DNA from: a virus
Strand: one strand, 5' to 3'
Virus record (IMG/VR): IMGVR_UViG_3300005842_000038
Coordinates: 1 to 27,955 of that record
Length of the DNA: 27,955 nt
Shown here: in pieces, positions 6,913 to 14,828 of the stretch
Layout of the letters: every line of letters begins with the position of its first letter
Numbering within the stretch: the first letter of the stretch is position 1
Notes under the pieces: model-generated
What the model was told of the DNA's origin: nothing
The model's database searches: none
The model's input: only the letters and a program-made list of their open reading frames with translations
Program-made: the position numbers and the translations under genes

Positions 6913-9900
6913 CAGGCAACTCTTTTCTTGTGTGGATAATCAATGACCGTAGATGGCTTCAGCCTTGGAGCAACGCCCACTTGTGCCGCAGTCTTGACGG
7001 TCACAAGCGTTTGCGGCGTACCATGTCCTATTCCGACCGTAACCGTCTTGATAATATTTCCAGCGCCGATCAGGTATTTGGATCGAACCAACAACGACCC
7101 AGTGCCATTGAGCGTTGCAGCAGCGACCATAATCTGCTGCGCATAGGCAGCAACATCGCCTGAGCCAACAAAGTTAATGCTAGCCCCAACGCCTTGATCT
7201 GCCGTTGCCGACAACGATCCATTGCCCAGCAACCGTGCAGAAATACGCAATCGCAAGGTGTCTGCCGCTGTAAGCGATCCTGCACCGGCAAACTGTGCCA
7301 CAGCATAGCGAACACGGATAGCCGACGCTGACAGGCTACCTACGCCATTGAACGCTACGATTATTGGCTTACGCAGTCCGGCACGGAATAGCGCATTGCC
7401 AGTTCCGGCAAACGTACTTGCTGCTGCCATCCTCTCGTGCGCAGAACAAATTATAGAGCTGGATCCTGGCAACATTGCCAGAATTACCATGCGCTGGCGT
7501 GCAGAGGCAGAAATACTACCAGAACCAATAAATGATGCACTGGACCGTAACCGAAGCTGCGCCGAAACTGACACATCGCCATGACCAATAAATGATATTA
7601 TGGCGAACAGTTTTTGCCGAGCAACGGCGCTTAAATTTCCCTCTCCGGCAAATAACGCGGAAGTGACTTTAACTGTGGACGATAGAATGTTTGCGGATAA
7701 GCTGCCAGCGCCAGAGAAGGCCGTAACCGCGACCATTCGCTGCCGCATGGCAACAGACAAGTTGCCAGACACAACAAGTGTGGCAAAGGCAACCATTCGC
7801 TGCCGCATGGCAGCAGACAGATTGCCGCTACCAGTAAATATAGATACTCCAGAAAGATACCGCAGTGCGGACGCGGACAGGCTTCCTGCGCCGTTGAACG
7901 TTGCAATAGCTGGCAACCGACGAATTATAGTTGCAGAAAGATTACCGGAACCATTGAATGCGGAAGATGCAGCGAGCCTAAGTCTAGCGATAGAATTAAG
8001 ACCACCAGCGCCAATGAACAAAGCTGAGGAAATTAATCGAAGACGCGCAGAAGAATTCAGATCACCTGCGCCATTCAATGATGCTACTGCATCATAAAGA
8101 TTTGCAGCAAAGGACAGATTTGTCGATAGCGATCCAACACCGTCTAAAGTCGCAACAGCGTTTAGATTTAATGTAGCAAAGGATGTTAGAGCGCCACTAC
8201 CGTTAAACGTGGCAATAGCAGGTGTTACTCTGATCGCATCGATTGAGAAATCGCCGCTACCAACGAACGTAACGCTTGCAGCAAAATTCTGTAATGTTGC
8301 AGCCGATAAATCACCTGCACCAATAAATGCAGCGTTGGCTACTAGCCGTAGTCTTGCTGAAGTATTTAGATCGCCGGTACCAGTAAGGAGTACTGTGCCG
8401 TCCCACAATGTCGCGGCACCGACAATCGTGGCCATCGCATCAAGATTGCCGACGCCGTTGAATGTCGCAGCAGAGAACAATCTAAGTCTAGCCGAGGTAT
8501 TTAAATCACCAGCGCCAATAAATGTAGCGCTAGCAGCAAGCCTCAAGTTTGCAGTCGTATTTAGATCGCCAGCGCCATCGAACGTGGCCAATGCTGGAAT
8601 ATAACGAATGGCATCAGCAGAAAGATCGCCAGCACCGTTAAATGTCACGAAGGCAATTAGTTTCTGCAGCGCAGAAACATTTAGCTCGCCAACGCCAACA
8701 AACGAAGCTGAAGTGACCAATCGCAGCGAAGCTATGGCTGAAAGACTTCCTGCTCCGTTGAACGTCGCAATCCCCGGCATAAGCCGGATCGCATCTACGG
8801 AAAGATTTCCGCTGCCAACGAAAACTGCAGATGCAGCAAGACGAAGAGAAGCCAGAGCAGATAGATTTCCAGCACCAACAAACGTAGCTGACGCAACAAG
8901 CCGCAACGAAGCCGTAGCGGAAAGATTTCCAGCACCGTTAAATGTCGCCAATCCCGGCATAAGCCGGATGGCATCGGCAGCTAGATTTCCCGCTCCGTTG
9001 AATGTCGCTGCTGCGACCATACGCAGCGAAGCAGGAACAGAAAGATTGCCAGTACCATTAAAGACCGCCGTACCGCTTAATAGGTTGGCACCGGAAACAA
9101 TGCTGGCATCGACGTTTAGATTTCCCGAACCTGCAAACAGCGCAGAGGCATTGATAGCATGCGCTGGAACGGTAATGACTGGAGTTACGGAGTACTGATC
9201 AAGCGGAATGCCGTTGACATAAACACGGAAGCTTAGTGTGTCTCCGGTATTTAAGCTGCCATCAACGTCGAGCTTTAAGCCAAACTCCAGCTCTGTCAGA
9301 GCAGAAGCCGGGAAAGCAAGGCTGGCAACCTCGCCAGTCTCATCATACTCACCGACCGCAAAACGCGAAGCCTGAACTGACAGGCTTCCCGATCCAGCAA
9401 ACAGCGCCGAACCAACCAGCGGAACACGCGCAGGTATCGTGGCATCAGCAGAAAGATTGCCGGATCCTACAAATATCGATCTGGCAGTTAAGATAAGATT
9501 TGCTAATGAATTAAGATTACCAACACCGTTGAACGTCGACAGTGCTGGCATATAGCGGATCGCATCGACAGAAAGATTTCCGATGCCAACGAACGCCACA
9601 ACAGCGCGCAGACGTAACAGCGCCGTTGTGTTGAAGTCTCCAGCACCGACAAAAGCAACCTGCGCCGCCAGGCGCTGACGTGCTGTTACGTTGAAATCTC
9701 CAGCGCCGACAAAAGAAACCTGCGCGGCCAAGCGCAGCCTGCCGACTGCGGAAAAATTTCCTACGCCATTGAATGATACAGACCCTGCACGCGTTAGCGC
9801 CGGAATTGTTATAGTCGGCGTGACGGAATATTGATTGATCGCAAGACTGTTGACGTAGATGCGAAACTGTAAGGTGTCAGTCTGATTTAATGTATCAAGA

Positions 9901-10193
9901 TCGAGCTTTAAACCAAACTCCAGCTCAGTCAGCGCATTGCCAGCAAATGAAAGACTGGCAACCTCACCCGTCTCATCATATTCACCGGTCGTGAATCGAT
10001 CTACACTCGCTCTTAGACTTCCGGCACCAGCAAAGGAAGCAACACCAGACAATGCTGGCTTTGAAGCTATAGTCGCATCGACATTTAGATCGCCTGCTCC
10101 AGTACCGGTAAAATCAGCATCAAATTGCTGTATAGTATTAACAATAAGCGTACTGGAAAGACCAGAAGTGCTGCTGCCTTGCCTGACTGTCAT
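6912..10193 (-). CDS. Giant 20-residue-repeat virion protein (1093 aa)
   Basis: The protein is built of about forty tandem units close to 20 residues, consensus roughly A-T-F-x-G-A-G-N/D-L-S-A-x-A-x-x-R-L-x-A-x, from about residue 26 to 1035. The regular Gly and hydrophobic spacing suggests a beta-solenoid or similar elongated fold; this is inference. Two copies of a different module (about 66-132 and 277-346) interrupt the array; each starts with EYDETGEVASL and ends QYSVTP-ITVPA. The last about 55 residues (IKTVTVGIGHG onward) differ and may anchor or trimerise the protein. There is no signal peptide or enzyme motif. It lies between a tail-fibre-type gene and tail genes, so a fibre, spike or capsid decoration role is likely. 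A second member of the same repeat family starts at 555. Confidence 0.88.
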   Translation of the reverse strand: MTVRQGSSTSGLSSTLIVNTIQQFDADFTGTGAGDLNVDATIASKPALSGVASFAGAGSLRASVDRFTTGEYDETGEVASLSFAGNALTELEFGLKLDLDTLNQTDTLQFRIYVNSLAINQYSVTPTITIPALTRAGSVSFNGVGNFSAVGRLRLAAQVSFVGAGDFNVTARQRLAAQVAFVGAGDFNTTALLRLRAVVAFVGIGNLSVDAIRYMPALSTFNGVGNLNSLANLILTARSIFVGSGNLSADATIPARVPLVGSALFAGSGSLSVQASRFAVGEYDETGEVASLAFPASALTELEFGLKLDVDGSLNTGDTLSFRVYVNGIPLDQYSVTPVITVPAHAINASALFAGSGNLNVDASIVSGANLLSGTAVFNGTGNLSVPASLRMVAAATFNGAGNLAADAIRLMPGLATFNGAGNLSATASLRLVASATFVGAGNLSALASLRLAASAVFVGSGNLSVDAIRLMPGIATFNGAGSLSAIASLRLVTSASFVGVGELNVSALQKLIAFVTFNGAGDLSADAIRYIPALATFDGAGDLNTTANLRLAASATFIGAGDLNTSARLRLFSAATFNGVGNLDAMATIVGAATLWDGTVLLTGTGDLNTSARLRLVANAAFIGAGDLSAATLQNFAASVTFVGSGDFSIDAIRVTPAIATFNGSGALTSFATLNLNAVATLDGVGSLSTNLSFAANLYDAVASLNGAGDLNSSARLRLISSALFIGAGGLNSIARLRLAASSAFNGSGNLSATIIRRLPAIATFNGAGSLSASALRYLSGVSIFTGSGNLSAAMRQRMVAFATLVVSGNLSVAMRQRMVAVTAFSGAGSLSANILSSTVKVTSALFAGEGNLSAVARQKLFAIISFIGHGDVSVSAQLRLRSSASFIGSGSISASARQRMVILAMLPGSSSIICSAHERMAAASTFAGTGNALFRAGLRKPIIVAFNGVGSLSASAIRVRYAVAQFAGAGSLTAADTLRLRISARLLGNGSLSATADQGVGASINFVGSGDVAAYAQQIMVAAATLNGTGSLLVRSKYLIGAGNIIKTVTVGIGHGTPQTLVTVKTAAQVGVAPRLKPSTVIDYPHKKRVA
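9156..9365 (-). repeat. Second copy of the EYDETGEV module inside the repeat protein
   Basis: Residues about 277-346 of the giant repeat protein match residues about 66-132 closely (shared EYDETGEVASL, ALTELEFGLKLD, QYSVTP). The copies are offset by 211 residues (633 bp). The module looks like a small beta-sandwich, probably a binding or spacer domain. Confidence 0.75.
9798..9998 (-). repeat. First copy of the EYDETGEV module inside the repeat protein
   Basis: Residues about 66-132 hold the first copy, with FRIYVNSLAINQYSVTP as its C-terminal part. It is the partner of the copy at 9156-9365. The DNA of the two copies remains recognisably similar, for example around 9961 and 9328. Confidence 0.75.
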
Positions 10194-10194
10194 A

Positions 10195-10575
10195 TCAACT
10201 GATCGTTATTTTTAACGCGCCAGCGGAAAAGCATGGATTGTCCGTTGCCGACTTGCAGCCCAAGCCTGCCGCCAATGTGCCGAACGCCAAACGATTTCCG
10301 CCAGCAACAGCGTCATATAAATTGAACCCAACCGCAGTCGCTGCAGCCGTCGCCGATGCTCCGGTCACAGCCGCCACATTGGTAGCCGAGCCTGTAGGCG
10401 AATTGGCCGCTGCAAAGGTGCAAGTTACGCGGCTGACAAAGGGACCGTCCGAAGCACCATTGACATTCGGCGTGCCTGTAGCGAATTGCAGAAAGCGTCC
10501 AGCAGGTCGCGTAGCCGCTGCTGCACCCGTCCACCAGTCAATCGTTTGTTTCGACAGATAAGACGTTATCGGCAT
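10195..10575 (-). CDS. Short tail-fibre-type protein, paralog of 12926-13321
   Basis: This 126-residue protein starts MPITSYLSKQTIDWWTGAA and ends ALKITIS. It is built like the protein at 12926-13321: both have YLSKQT-x-DW, a central Ser/Arg-Val-Thr stretch (FVSRVTCTF against FSRVTALFG), and a C-terminal ALTI-S. The family resembles small beta-rich phage proteins often annotated as tail fibre protein (N-terminal LS-x-Y-L pattern, an x-GLS/QFATG strand, then repeated Ala/Thr-rich strands). It probably forms trimers or rings on the virion. It abuts the YkgJ-like gene upstream with no gap and lies 1 base before the giant repeat protein. Confidence 0.75.
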   Translation of the reverse strand: MPITSYLSKQTIDWWTGAAAATRPAGRFLQFATGTPNVNGASDGPFVSRVTCTFAAANSPTGSATNVAAVTGASATAAATAVGFNLYDAVAGGNRLAFGTLAAGLGCKSATDNPCFSAGALKITIS

Positions 10576-10977
10576 TCACAGTGTCCAATCGAGCAGAAGC
10601 TTTTCCGGCATCTGCATGTTATCTCCGCAAAGGAAATTAATCTGCTGCTTGTGATGCACGATAACGTGGCCCTTGCTCCTGGCATAGCGTATAACCTCAA
10701 AACCTATGCCTTCAATCTTCTCATCGACGCAGGCTTTCAAGCAATCATTCGACTTGGCGATGTACACCCCTGCACGATCCGGACGCATCGCATCAGGCAT
10801 ATCCAGATCATCGAGCCACAGACAGCGGAAGTAATTGCATGCTTTCGGCTTGGCTGAGTATATCTTGCATCCGACGCCAATATCGCAATGCTGGCACCAA
10901 TTCCACGAAGGCTTGTCAATCTCCTTGATGCTTTCCAGCTTGCAGCAAAGCGTGCATTCGCCGCAAACGCGTGCCAT
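10576..10977 (-). CDS. YkgJ-like cysteine-cluster (metal-binding) protein
   Basis: This 133-residue protein has a dense N-terminal cysteine pattern: C5-x2-C8-x2-C11-C12, C28-x2-C31, C37, C47 and C52. Further cysteines lie in SNDCLKAC and FLCGDN. CxxCxxCC followed by C-x-IY-x-x-K-P-x-x-C matches the YkgJ/CxxCxxCC family, thought to bind zinc or an iron-sulfur cluster; its role is unknown. Such genes occur in many tailed phages near tail or fibre genes. It overlaps the 10977-11336 gene by one base. It may be a metal-dependent modification or assembly factor; this is inference. Confidence 0.78.
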   Translation of the reverse strand: MARVCGECTLCCKLESIKEIDKPSWNWCQHCDIGVGCKIYSAKPKACNYFRCLWLDDLDMPDAMRPDRAGVYIAKSNDCLKACVDEKIEGIGFEVIRYARSKGHVIVHHKQQINFLCGDNMQMPEKLLLDWTL

Positions 10978-11336
10978 TAAGTAAATCCGCCGATAGGATA
11001 ATGCGATCCACAGAAAATCGGTGAGCAGGCTACATCGGTGATTATCCCGCCGATGTTATTTTTGACGATATAAGGCGGACCGTTCCTGTCGAGCGCAAAC
11101 TGTAGCGCCGCGGCATTCAACAAGACCTGAACTTGGTTCTGCGTGGAGACAATCGCGAACCATCCGGTCAGGAATGTATGCACGCCGCCAACATCCTGCG
11201 ACGGTCGCCACGCCTGCACGTTCGGCAACACATGATCGCGCGCCCACTCTCCGGATATTTCAAATTTCTGTGCAACGGAAAATGCGTCAGCTTTTGCTGC
11301 AGCTTCATCGGTCCATTTGAAGAAATAATCGATCAT
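10977..11336 (-). CDS. Hypothetical protein of phage tail-fibre region
   Basis: This 119-residue soluble-looking protein begins MIDYFFKWTDEAAAKADAF and includes HTFLTGWFAIVSTQ and a C-terminal YPIGGFT. I do not recognise a named domain. The acidic/aromatic N-terminus followed by a predicted beta region is compatible with a fibre assembly or tip protein. It overlaps the spike-like gene upstream by 4 bases and the YkgJ-like gene downstream by 1 base, placing it in a tightly coupled group of four genes between two tail-fibre paralogs. Confidence 0.65.
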   Translation of the reverse strand: MIDYFFKWTDEAAAKADAFSVAQKFEISGEWARDHVLPNVQAWRPSQDVGGVHTFLTGWFAIVSTQNQVQVLLNAAALQFALDRNGPPYIVKNNIGGIITDVACSPIFCGSHYPIGGFT

Positions 11337-12925
11337 GGCGCGGTAAATCCTTGCAGCGTGGCGTCGGCAAGCTTACTGTTCCAGGCGCTAATACGTTTAA
11401 CATAAGCATAAATAAAATTCGATGTCCCACTAGCGCTGCCTAATTTTTGCGTTGATGATGGGGTTTGCGCACTAGCATCGGTAACAATCGTTCCATTGTT
11501 CAACACCAGACTGCGACCGGCAGCGCTCCAAGCCAAACCCAACTTATCATCAATGGTACTCCTATTTGCTGTATTTCCTGTCGCTAGTGTTGCAATTAGA
11601 GATGCTAATCCGTGATTAGTGGCATCAAAACCAACGATATTCGTTCCATTGCTATCAACAATATTAGCTGCAAAATTACTTCCCTCTGAGTTGCCAATTT
11701 GAGAAACAATTGTGCCTGTGGCTGCCGCAATTGTTGTTTGCAATAATCCTCCCAAAGTAATGCTGTCAGCCGCCCGCGTCGCCGATATGGCCGTGGTGGG
11801 GATATAAGACGAAACAAACGAACCGGCTTCCATCTGAAAGCCCCAGACAATGAAGCCTACGCCATCGGTTGCCGGAGATGTAAAAACGGGAATGGCGTTG
11901 CTGTAGCCACCGGATGGAACGGCGGCGTCCGACATGAATGCGCCAATCAGCGTGCTCTCGGCAGCCAAATCCATCGTGATCCACAGGCGCACCCAGCCGT
12001 TAGCCAAAACTTCCGTCCCTGTGGACACATTGGTCGGCGAGCCTTGAGAGTTGGTGCTGGTAATGACCCCCGTCGTCAGATCGGCGACAATCGTCTGTGA
12101 CTTGACGCTGCCGCGAACAACAAGTGAGCCGTAATTGTAGCCGTTTGCTTTTAGATAGATGCTCGAAGTCCACGCAGCGGCTGTCGTCGTATATGTTTGG
12201 TACATGCCGTGGTTTGTTGCGGCAGTATTACGAGAATCGATCTGCGCCGTATTTGTGCCATCAGGAGCAGTCGTCGCGGCACCCTTGTCTGCGCCAAGGT
12301 CGCTCCAATTTACCGGCAGTGTAGTAATTGCACTATATAAGACGATGTTCGTCCGCGCATCTTCGATCAGTAGTCCCAGATCGGTGATGCGCAAAGTATC
12401 CGTTCCGAACGATATCAGCGACCCTTTGCTGTCTTTCGCATAACCTGTACTAGCACGCGATATGCTAAGAAAATCCGCGAACGCTGCAGACCACGGATAA
12501 ATCCTATTCCCGGCAAAATCCAGATCAACCGAAGCGCCGGATAACGTCCAGTCCGCCGTGGACTCAAACGGATAAAGTCGTGGCACCAAGACCTGCGTGT
12601 CATCGGCACTCGCCCCAGCATCGACCGACTGCACACCGTTGGCCAACACCGTCGTCACCGGAGCATACGCACCGCCATTCTTGGAAACATATAATTCCCA
12701 AGGTTGGGCGACAACTGCCCCCGCATTCAGCAACTGCATTCTCAGCCTGAAGTTAGACGAGCCAGGGTAGTAGCTCTGATCCTCTACCGCTCCCCAAGTC
12801 GGGGAAGCGTCAGCGGCTCCAGCATCAGTCCGAAAACGATAGTGAAGTTGACGTAGATCGGTGCTCCATGCGGAGCTTAGTCGGCCAGCACCGGCACCGA
12901 CAAACGTACCCTGGAAGATCGTCAT
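11333..12925 (-). CDS. Spike/fibre protein with carbohydrate-binding-like jelly-roll domains
   Basis: This is a 530-residue protein. Residues about 1-120 form a beta-rich domain (QLHYRFRTDAGAA, WELYVSKNGGAYAPV) and open with TFVGAGAGRLSS, reminiscent of the 20-residue repeats nearby. Residues about 183-390 resemble the phage head-spike/carbohydrate-binding domain: GLLIEDARTNIVLYS, then APDGTNTAQ, VLANGWVRLWIT and the typical exit GFQMEAGSFVSSYIPTT followed by ATRAAD. Residues about 390-530 look LamG/concanavalin-like, with LGSASG and ISAWNSKLADATLQGF near the end. It probably recognises a surface glycan as a receptor-binding or decoration protein. It starts directly after the 12926-13321 gene without a gap. 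Confidence 0.85.
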   Translation of the reverse strand: MTIFQGTFVGAGAGRLSSAWSTDLRQLHYRFRTDAGAADASPTWGAVEDQSYYPGSSNFRLRMQLLNAGAVVAQPWELYVSKNGGAYAPVTTVLANGVQSVDAGASADDTQVLVPRLYPFESTADWTLSGASVDLDFAGNRIYPWSAAFADFLSISRASTGYAKDSKGSLISFGTDTLRITDLGLLIEDARTNIVLYSAITTLPVNWSDLGADKGAATTAPDGTNTAQIDSRNTAATNHGMYQTYTTTAAAWTSSIYLKANGYNYGSLVVRGSVKSQTIVADLTTGVITSTNSQGSPTNVSTGTEVLANGWVRLWITMDLAAESTLIGAFMSDAAVPSGGYSNAIPVFTSPATDGVGFIVWGFQMEAGSFVSSYIPTTAISATRAADSITLGGLLQTTIAAATGTIVSQIGNSEGSNFAANIVDSNGTNIVGFDATNHGLASLIATLATGNTANRSTIDDKLGLAWSAAGRSLVLNNGTIVTDASAQTPSSTQKLGSASGTSNFIYAYVKRISAWNSKLADATLQGFTAP

Positions 12926-13321
12926 TTACGAAAGCGTAATAGTCAACGCTCCGATAGCGATCTGCAGGCTGTCGCCAGCGAGGAAGCTGCGCGCTGTTTG
13001 CAGCGTGCCGTACCACAACATGTTCGATGAGTTGATCGGCGATCCGTCAAACAACACGATGCCGGACGCGGCACCCGGAGATGAAAACGGTCCAAACAGA
13101 AGCGAAGCTGTATTCGAAGCCGACTGCGTTGGCGAAGCAGCCGCCCCGAACAATGCCGTCACACGGGAGAAATTTGTTTGGCTTCCCATTTCCGAAGCGC
13201 TGACAGAAGTCGGCGCGCCGTTGGAAAGTCCAACCCAGCGGTTGGCTGGCTGGGTTGCCGAAGCGCCACCAAGCTGCCAGTCAAGCGTCTGTTTCGAAAG
13301 ATAAGCAGATACGTTAGCCAT
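12926..13321 (-). CDS. Short tail-fibre-type protein, paralog of 10195-10575
   Basis: This 131-residue protein starts MANVSAYLSKQTLDWQLGG and includes NRWVGLSNGAP, SRVTALFGAA and a C-terminal ALTITLS. It is homologous in layout to 10195-10575. The VGLS-NGAP strand after a short N-terminal helix is typical of small phage tail-fibre proteins. It is the first gene after the sugar cassette, with an AGGAG ribosome site about 8 bases before the ATG, so translation restarts efficiently here. It may be a trimeric adaptor or cap on the virion surface. Confidence 0.78.
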   Translation of the reverse strand: MANVSAYLSKQTLDWQLGGASATQPANRWVGLSNGAPTSVSASEMGSQTNFSRVTALFGAAASPTQSASNTASLLFGPFSSPGAASGIVLFDGSPINSSNMLWYGTLQTARSFLAGDSLQIAIGALTITLS

Positions 13322-13350
13322 AGTTTAGTCTCCTAGGTTGAAATTGTTAA

Positions 13351-14118
13351 CTACTCAGCAGCTTGCAGTTGATTCCGGCTGACCAATTCCCGTATTAGCT
13401 CCGGATATTTTTCACTAAATGCCTTCATCATGTAGCTGTCGCGTATGTACTCCGATGATGCGGCAATTTCCAAACGCGCAAACAGGTCCTCCTTGTCCAG
13501 CACCACCGGCCAATTGAACATGGCATGAAAGCCGAAATGGCGTGAAATCTCGCTGGGGCGGCAGCACTCAAAGGCGAACTCGTGCGCGATCCGTTCTGGT
13601 GCCCAGATAAATCCTGTCTGTTCTAATTGAAAGCGATATTTCCGGCAGAGCAGATCGTCATCAATATGCGTATTGCAGGGAAACTTCTGCCTGTGATCGT
13701 AAAGGTAACGTTTAAGACGCGTCGAAACTAAGGAGAAGCCGCCGTTGCCAACGTTCTTACCGTCCTTGTACCACCACGGAGCGCCGATATAGTCATAACG
13801 TAGATAGTCTTCGCGCCACATCGATGTGTCCCAAATCCAGCTATCCCACTGGATGTTGAGTGTGTGGCTGGTGGAAACCATAGGCGGTATATCGTACCAC
13901 CACGAGCGCGACCAGCCGAGTTTGCTGGGCCAGTCAGGTACGGTCTTGACCTTCGGCTTCAGATAATTGAAATTGTAGAATTCCGAAGGACGGTCGGTGA
14001 CGATAATCAAGTCACCGAAGTCTGCCTTGTCTATGCAGTCCTGGATCGCCAGCCTTGCTAGCTCGTGCTCACGCGTCTCAACCATGACCAGCGTGACTTC
14101 AGGAAGGTTCAGCTTCAT
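13351..14118 (-). CDS. DUF5672-like glycosyltransferase
   Basis: This 255-residue protein contains QWDSWIW (90-96), YDYIGAPWW (108-116) and VGNGGFS (123-129), followed by HIDDDLLCRKY and FAFE (181-184). That set is the signature of the DUF5672 group of putative GT-A sugar transferases, where the D-x-W and GNGGFS segments surround the donor site. No membrane segment is seen, so it should act in the cytoplasm. It is the last gene of the sugar cassette and overlaps the methyltransferase gene by 4 bases. Donor and acceptor cannot be read from the sequence. Confidence 0.82.
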   Translation of the reverse strand: MKLNLPEVTLVMVETREHELARLAIQDCIDKADFGDLIIVTDRPSEFYNFNYLKPKVKTVPDWPSKLGWSRSWWYDIPPMVSTSHTLNIQWDSWIWDTSMWREDYLRYDYIGAPWWYKDGKNVGNGGFSLVSTRLKRYLYDHRQKFPCNTHIDDDLLCRKYRFQLEQTGFIWAPERIAHEFAFECCRPSEISRHFGFHAMFNWPVVLDKEDLFARLEIAASSEYIRDSYMMKAFSEKYPELIRELVSRNQLQAAE

Positions 14119-14828
14119 TGCTTAACCTTCATTACGAGCCAATTCATCGTGCAGGGTCGCCCCTCACAAACTGCCATCCAGCGATGCAGCGATTCACGCT
14201 GCCGCAGAAATAAATATTTATTCGGATCGCGAGCGCCTTCAAAGATTTGTTCTATATTGTGCGTCCCACAAAATCGATCATACAAAATTCTTGACATATT
14301 ATAATCTTCGGTATCGTGACACTCGACAATAATGTCTGCTTTCAATAAATCCGAAAACCAGTCCGGCCTCAGATAATTAATCTCATCACCTTCTACATCG
14401 CAAATGACAAGGTCCATGTTGCGCATGAATTCATCGACTGTCGTATCAACATTGACATGCACGGCATTCAGTTTGGCTGCCTTCTGCAATATGGCTAATG
14501 ATTTTTTTGAAATATCAACTCCGTAAATATCAGCCTGCGGCAATCGTCGCGCCAACCCAATAGCATAATATCCTTCAGCACATCCAAGGTCGATAATCTT
14601 TGGTTGGCTCAATTTGGCAAGCCGCTCGATCTGATATTCAATAGCCGGATGCAGTTCTTCTTCATAGCATCCAAGACACTCTGTACTCAGATTGCCATCG
14701 TCCCAATCTTTTTCATCCAGCAATAGCATTCCAGCAAATGGACCACTTTGCACGATGCCAGAAGTCTCTGAATAAATCCAATGATCGACGGAATTATAAA
14801 GCTTCAATTCCTTGGTCATTGTTTCCAC
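14115..14828 (-). CDS. FkbM-like SAM-dependent methyltransferase
   Basis: This 237-residue protein has the SAM-binding motif I as KIIDLGCAEGYYAIG (77-91), an acidic ribose-binding turn GVDIS (103-107) and DLVICDVEGDE (139-149). The last matches the D-V-E-G-x-E motif of FkbM-type sugar O-methyltransferases. It most likely methylates a hydroxyl on a sugar added by the neighbouring glycosyltransferases; this is inference from context. The gene looks more AT-rich by eye than its neighbours, especially about 14200-14720, which hints at separate acquisition. It overlaps the GT9-like gene by 13 bases and the DUF5672-like gene by 4. Confidence 0.83.
   Translation of the reverse strand: METMTKELKLYNSVDHWIYSETSGIVQSGPFAGMLLLDEKDWDDGNLSTECLGCYEEELHPAIEYQIERLAKLSQPKIIDLGCAEGYYAIGLARRLPQADIYGVDISKKSLAILQKAAKLNAVHVNVDTTVDEFMRNMDLVICDVEGDEINYLRPDWFSDLLKADIIVECHDTEDYNMSRILYDRFCGTHNIEQIFEGARDPNKYLFLRQRESLHRWMAVCEGRPCTMNWLVMKVKQ

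Larger units (their letters stand above)
7050..10115 (-). repeat. Tandem 60-bp coding repeats (20-residue units, about 40 copies)
   Basis: The units have 60-bp periodicity and are diverged at the DNA level, with conserved codons for the F-x-G-x-G-x-L core. In part of the array a higher-order period of three units (about 180 bp) is visible: the variant DAIR-x-x-P-A/G recurs every third unit between about 8560 and 9010. Two other units with that variant lie near 9550 and 8220. This implies expansion by block duplication. Confidence 0.8.

Noticed and set aside
7600-9198. Plus-strand open frames opposite the repeat gene
   Set aside because: They mirror the 60-bp coding period of the minus-strand gene, have Ala/Pro-rich low-complexity translations and no ribosome sites. 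They are antisense shadows.
7050-10115. Regular 60-bp spacing suggestive of a CRISPR array
   Set aside because: The repeats are diverged, in frame, have no unique spacers and encode a continuous 20-residue protein repeat on the minus strand.
6912-13321. Diversity-generating retroelement acting on the fibre genes
   Set aside because: There is no reverse transcriptase, template repeat or C-type lectin variable region in the window. The repeats vary along the whole unit rather than at adenine-derived positions.
14288-14306. TTGACA and TATAAT hexamers close together on the plus strand
   Set aside because: They are only about 3 bases apart rather than 16-18 and lie inside a gene transcribed the other way.
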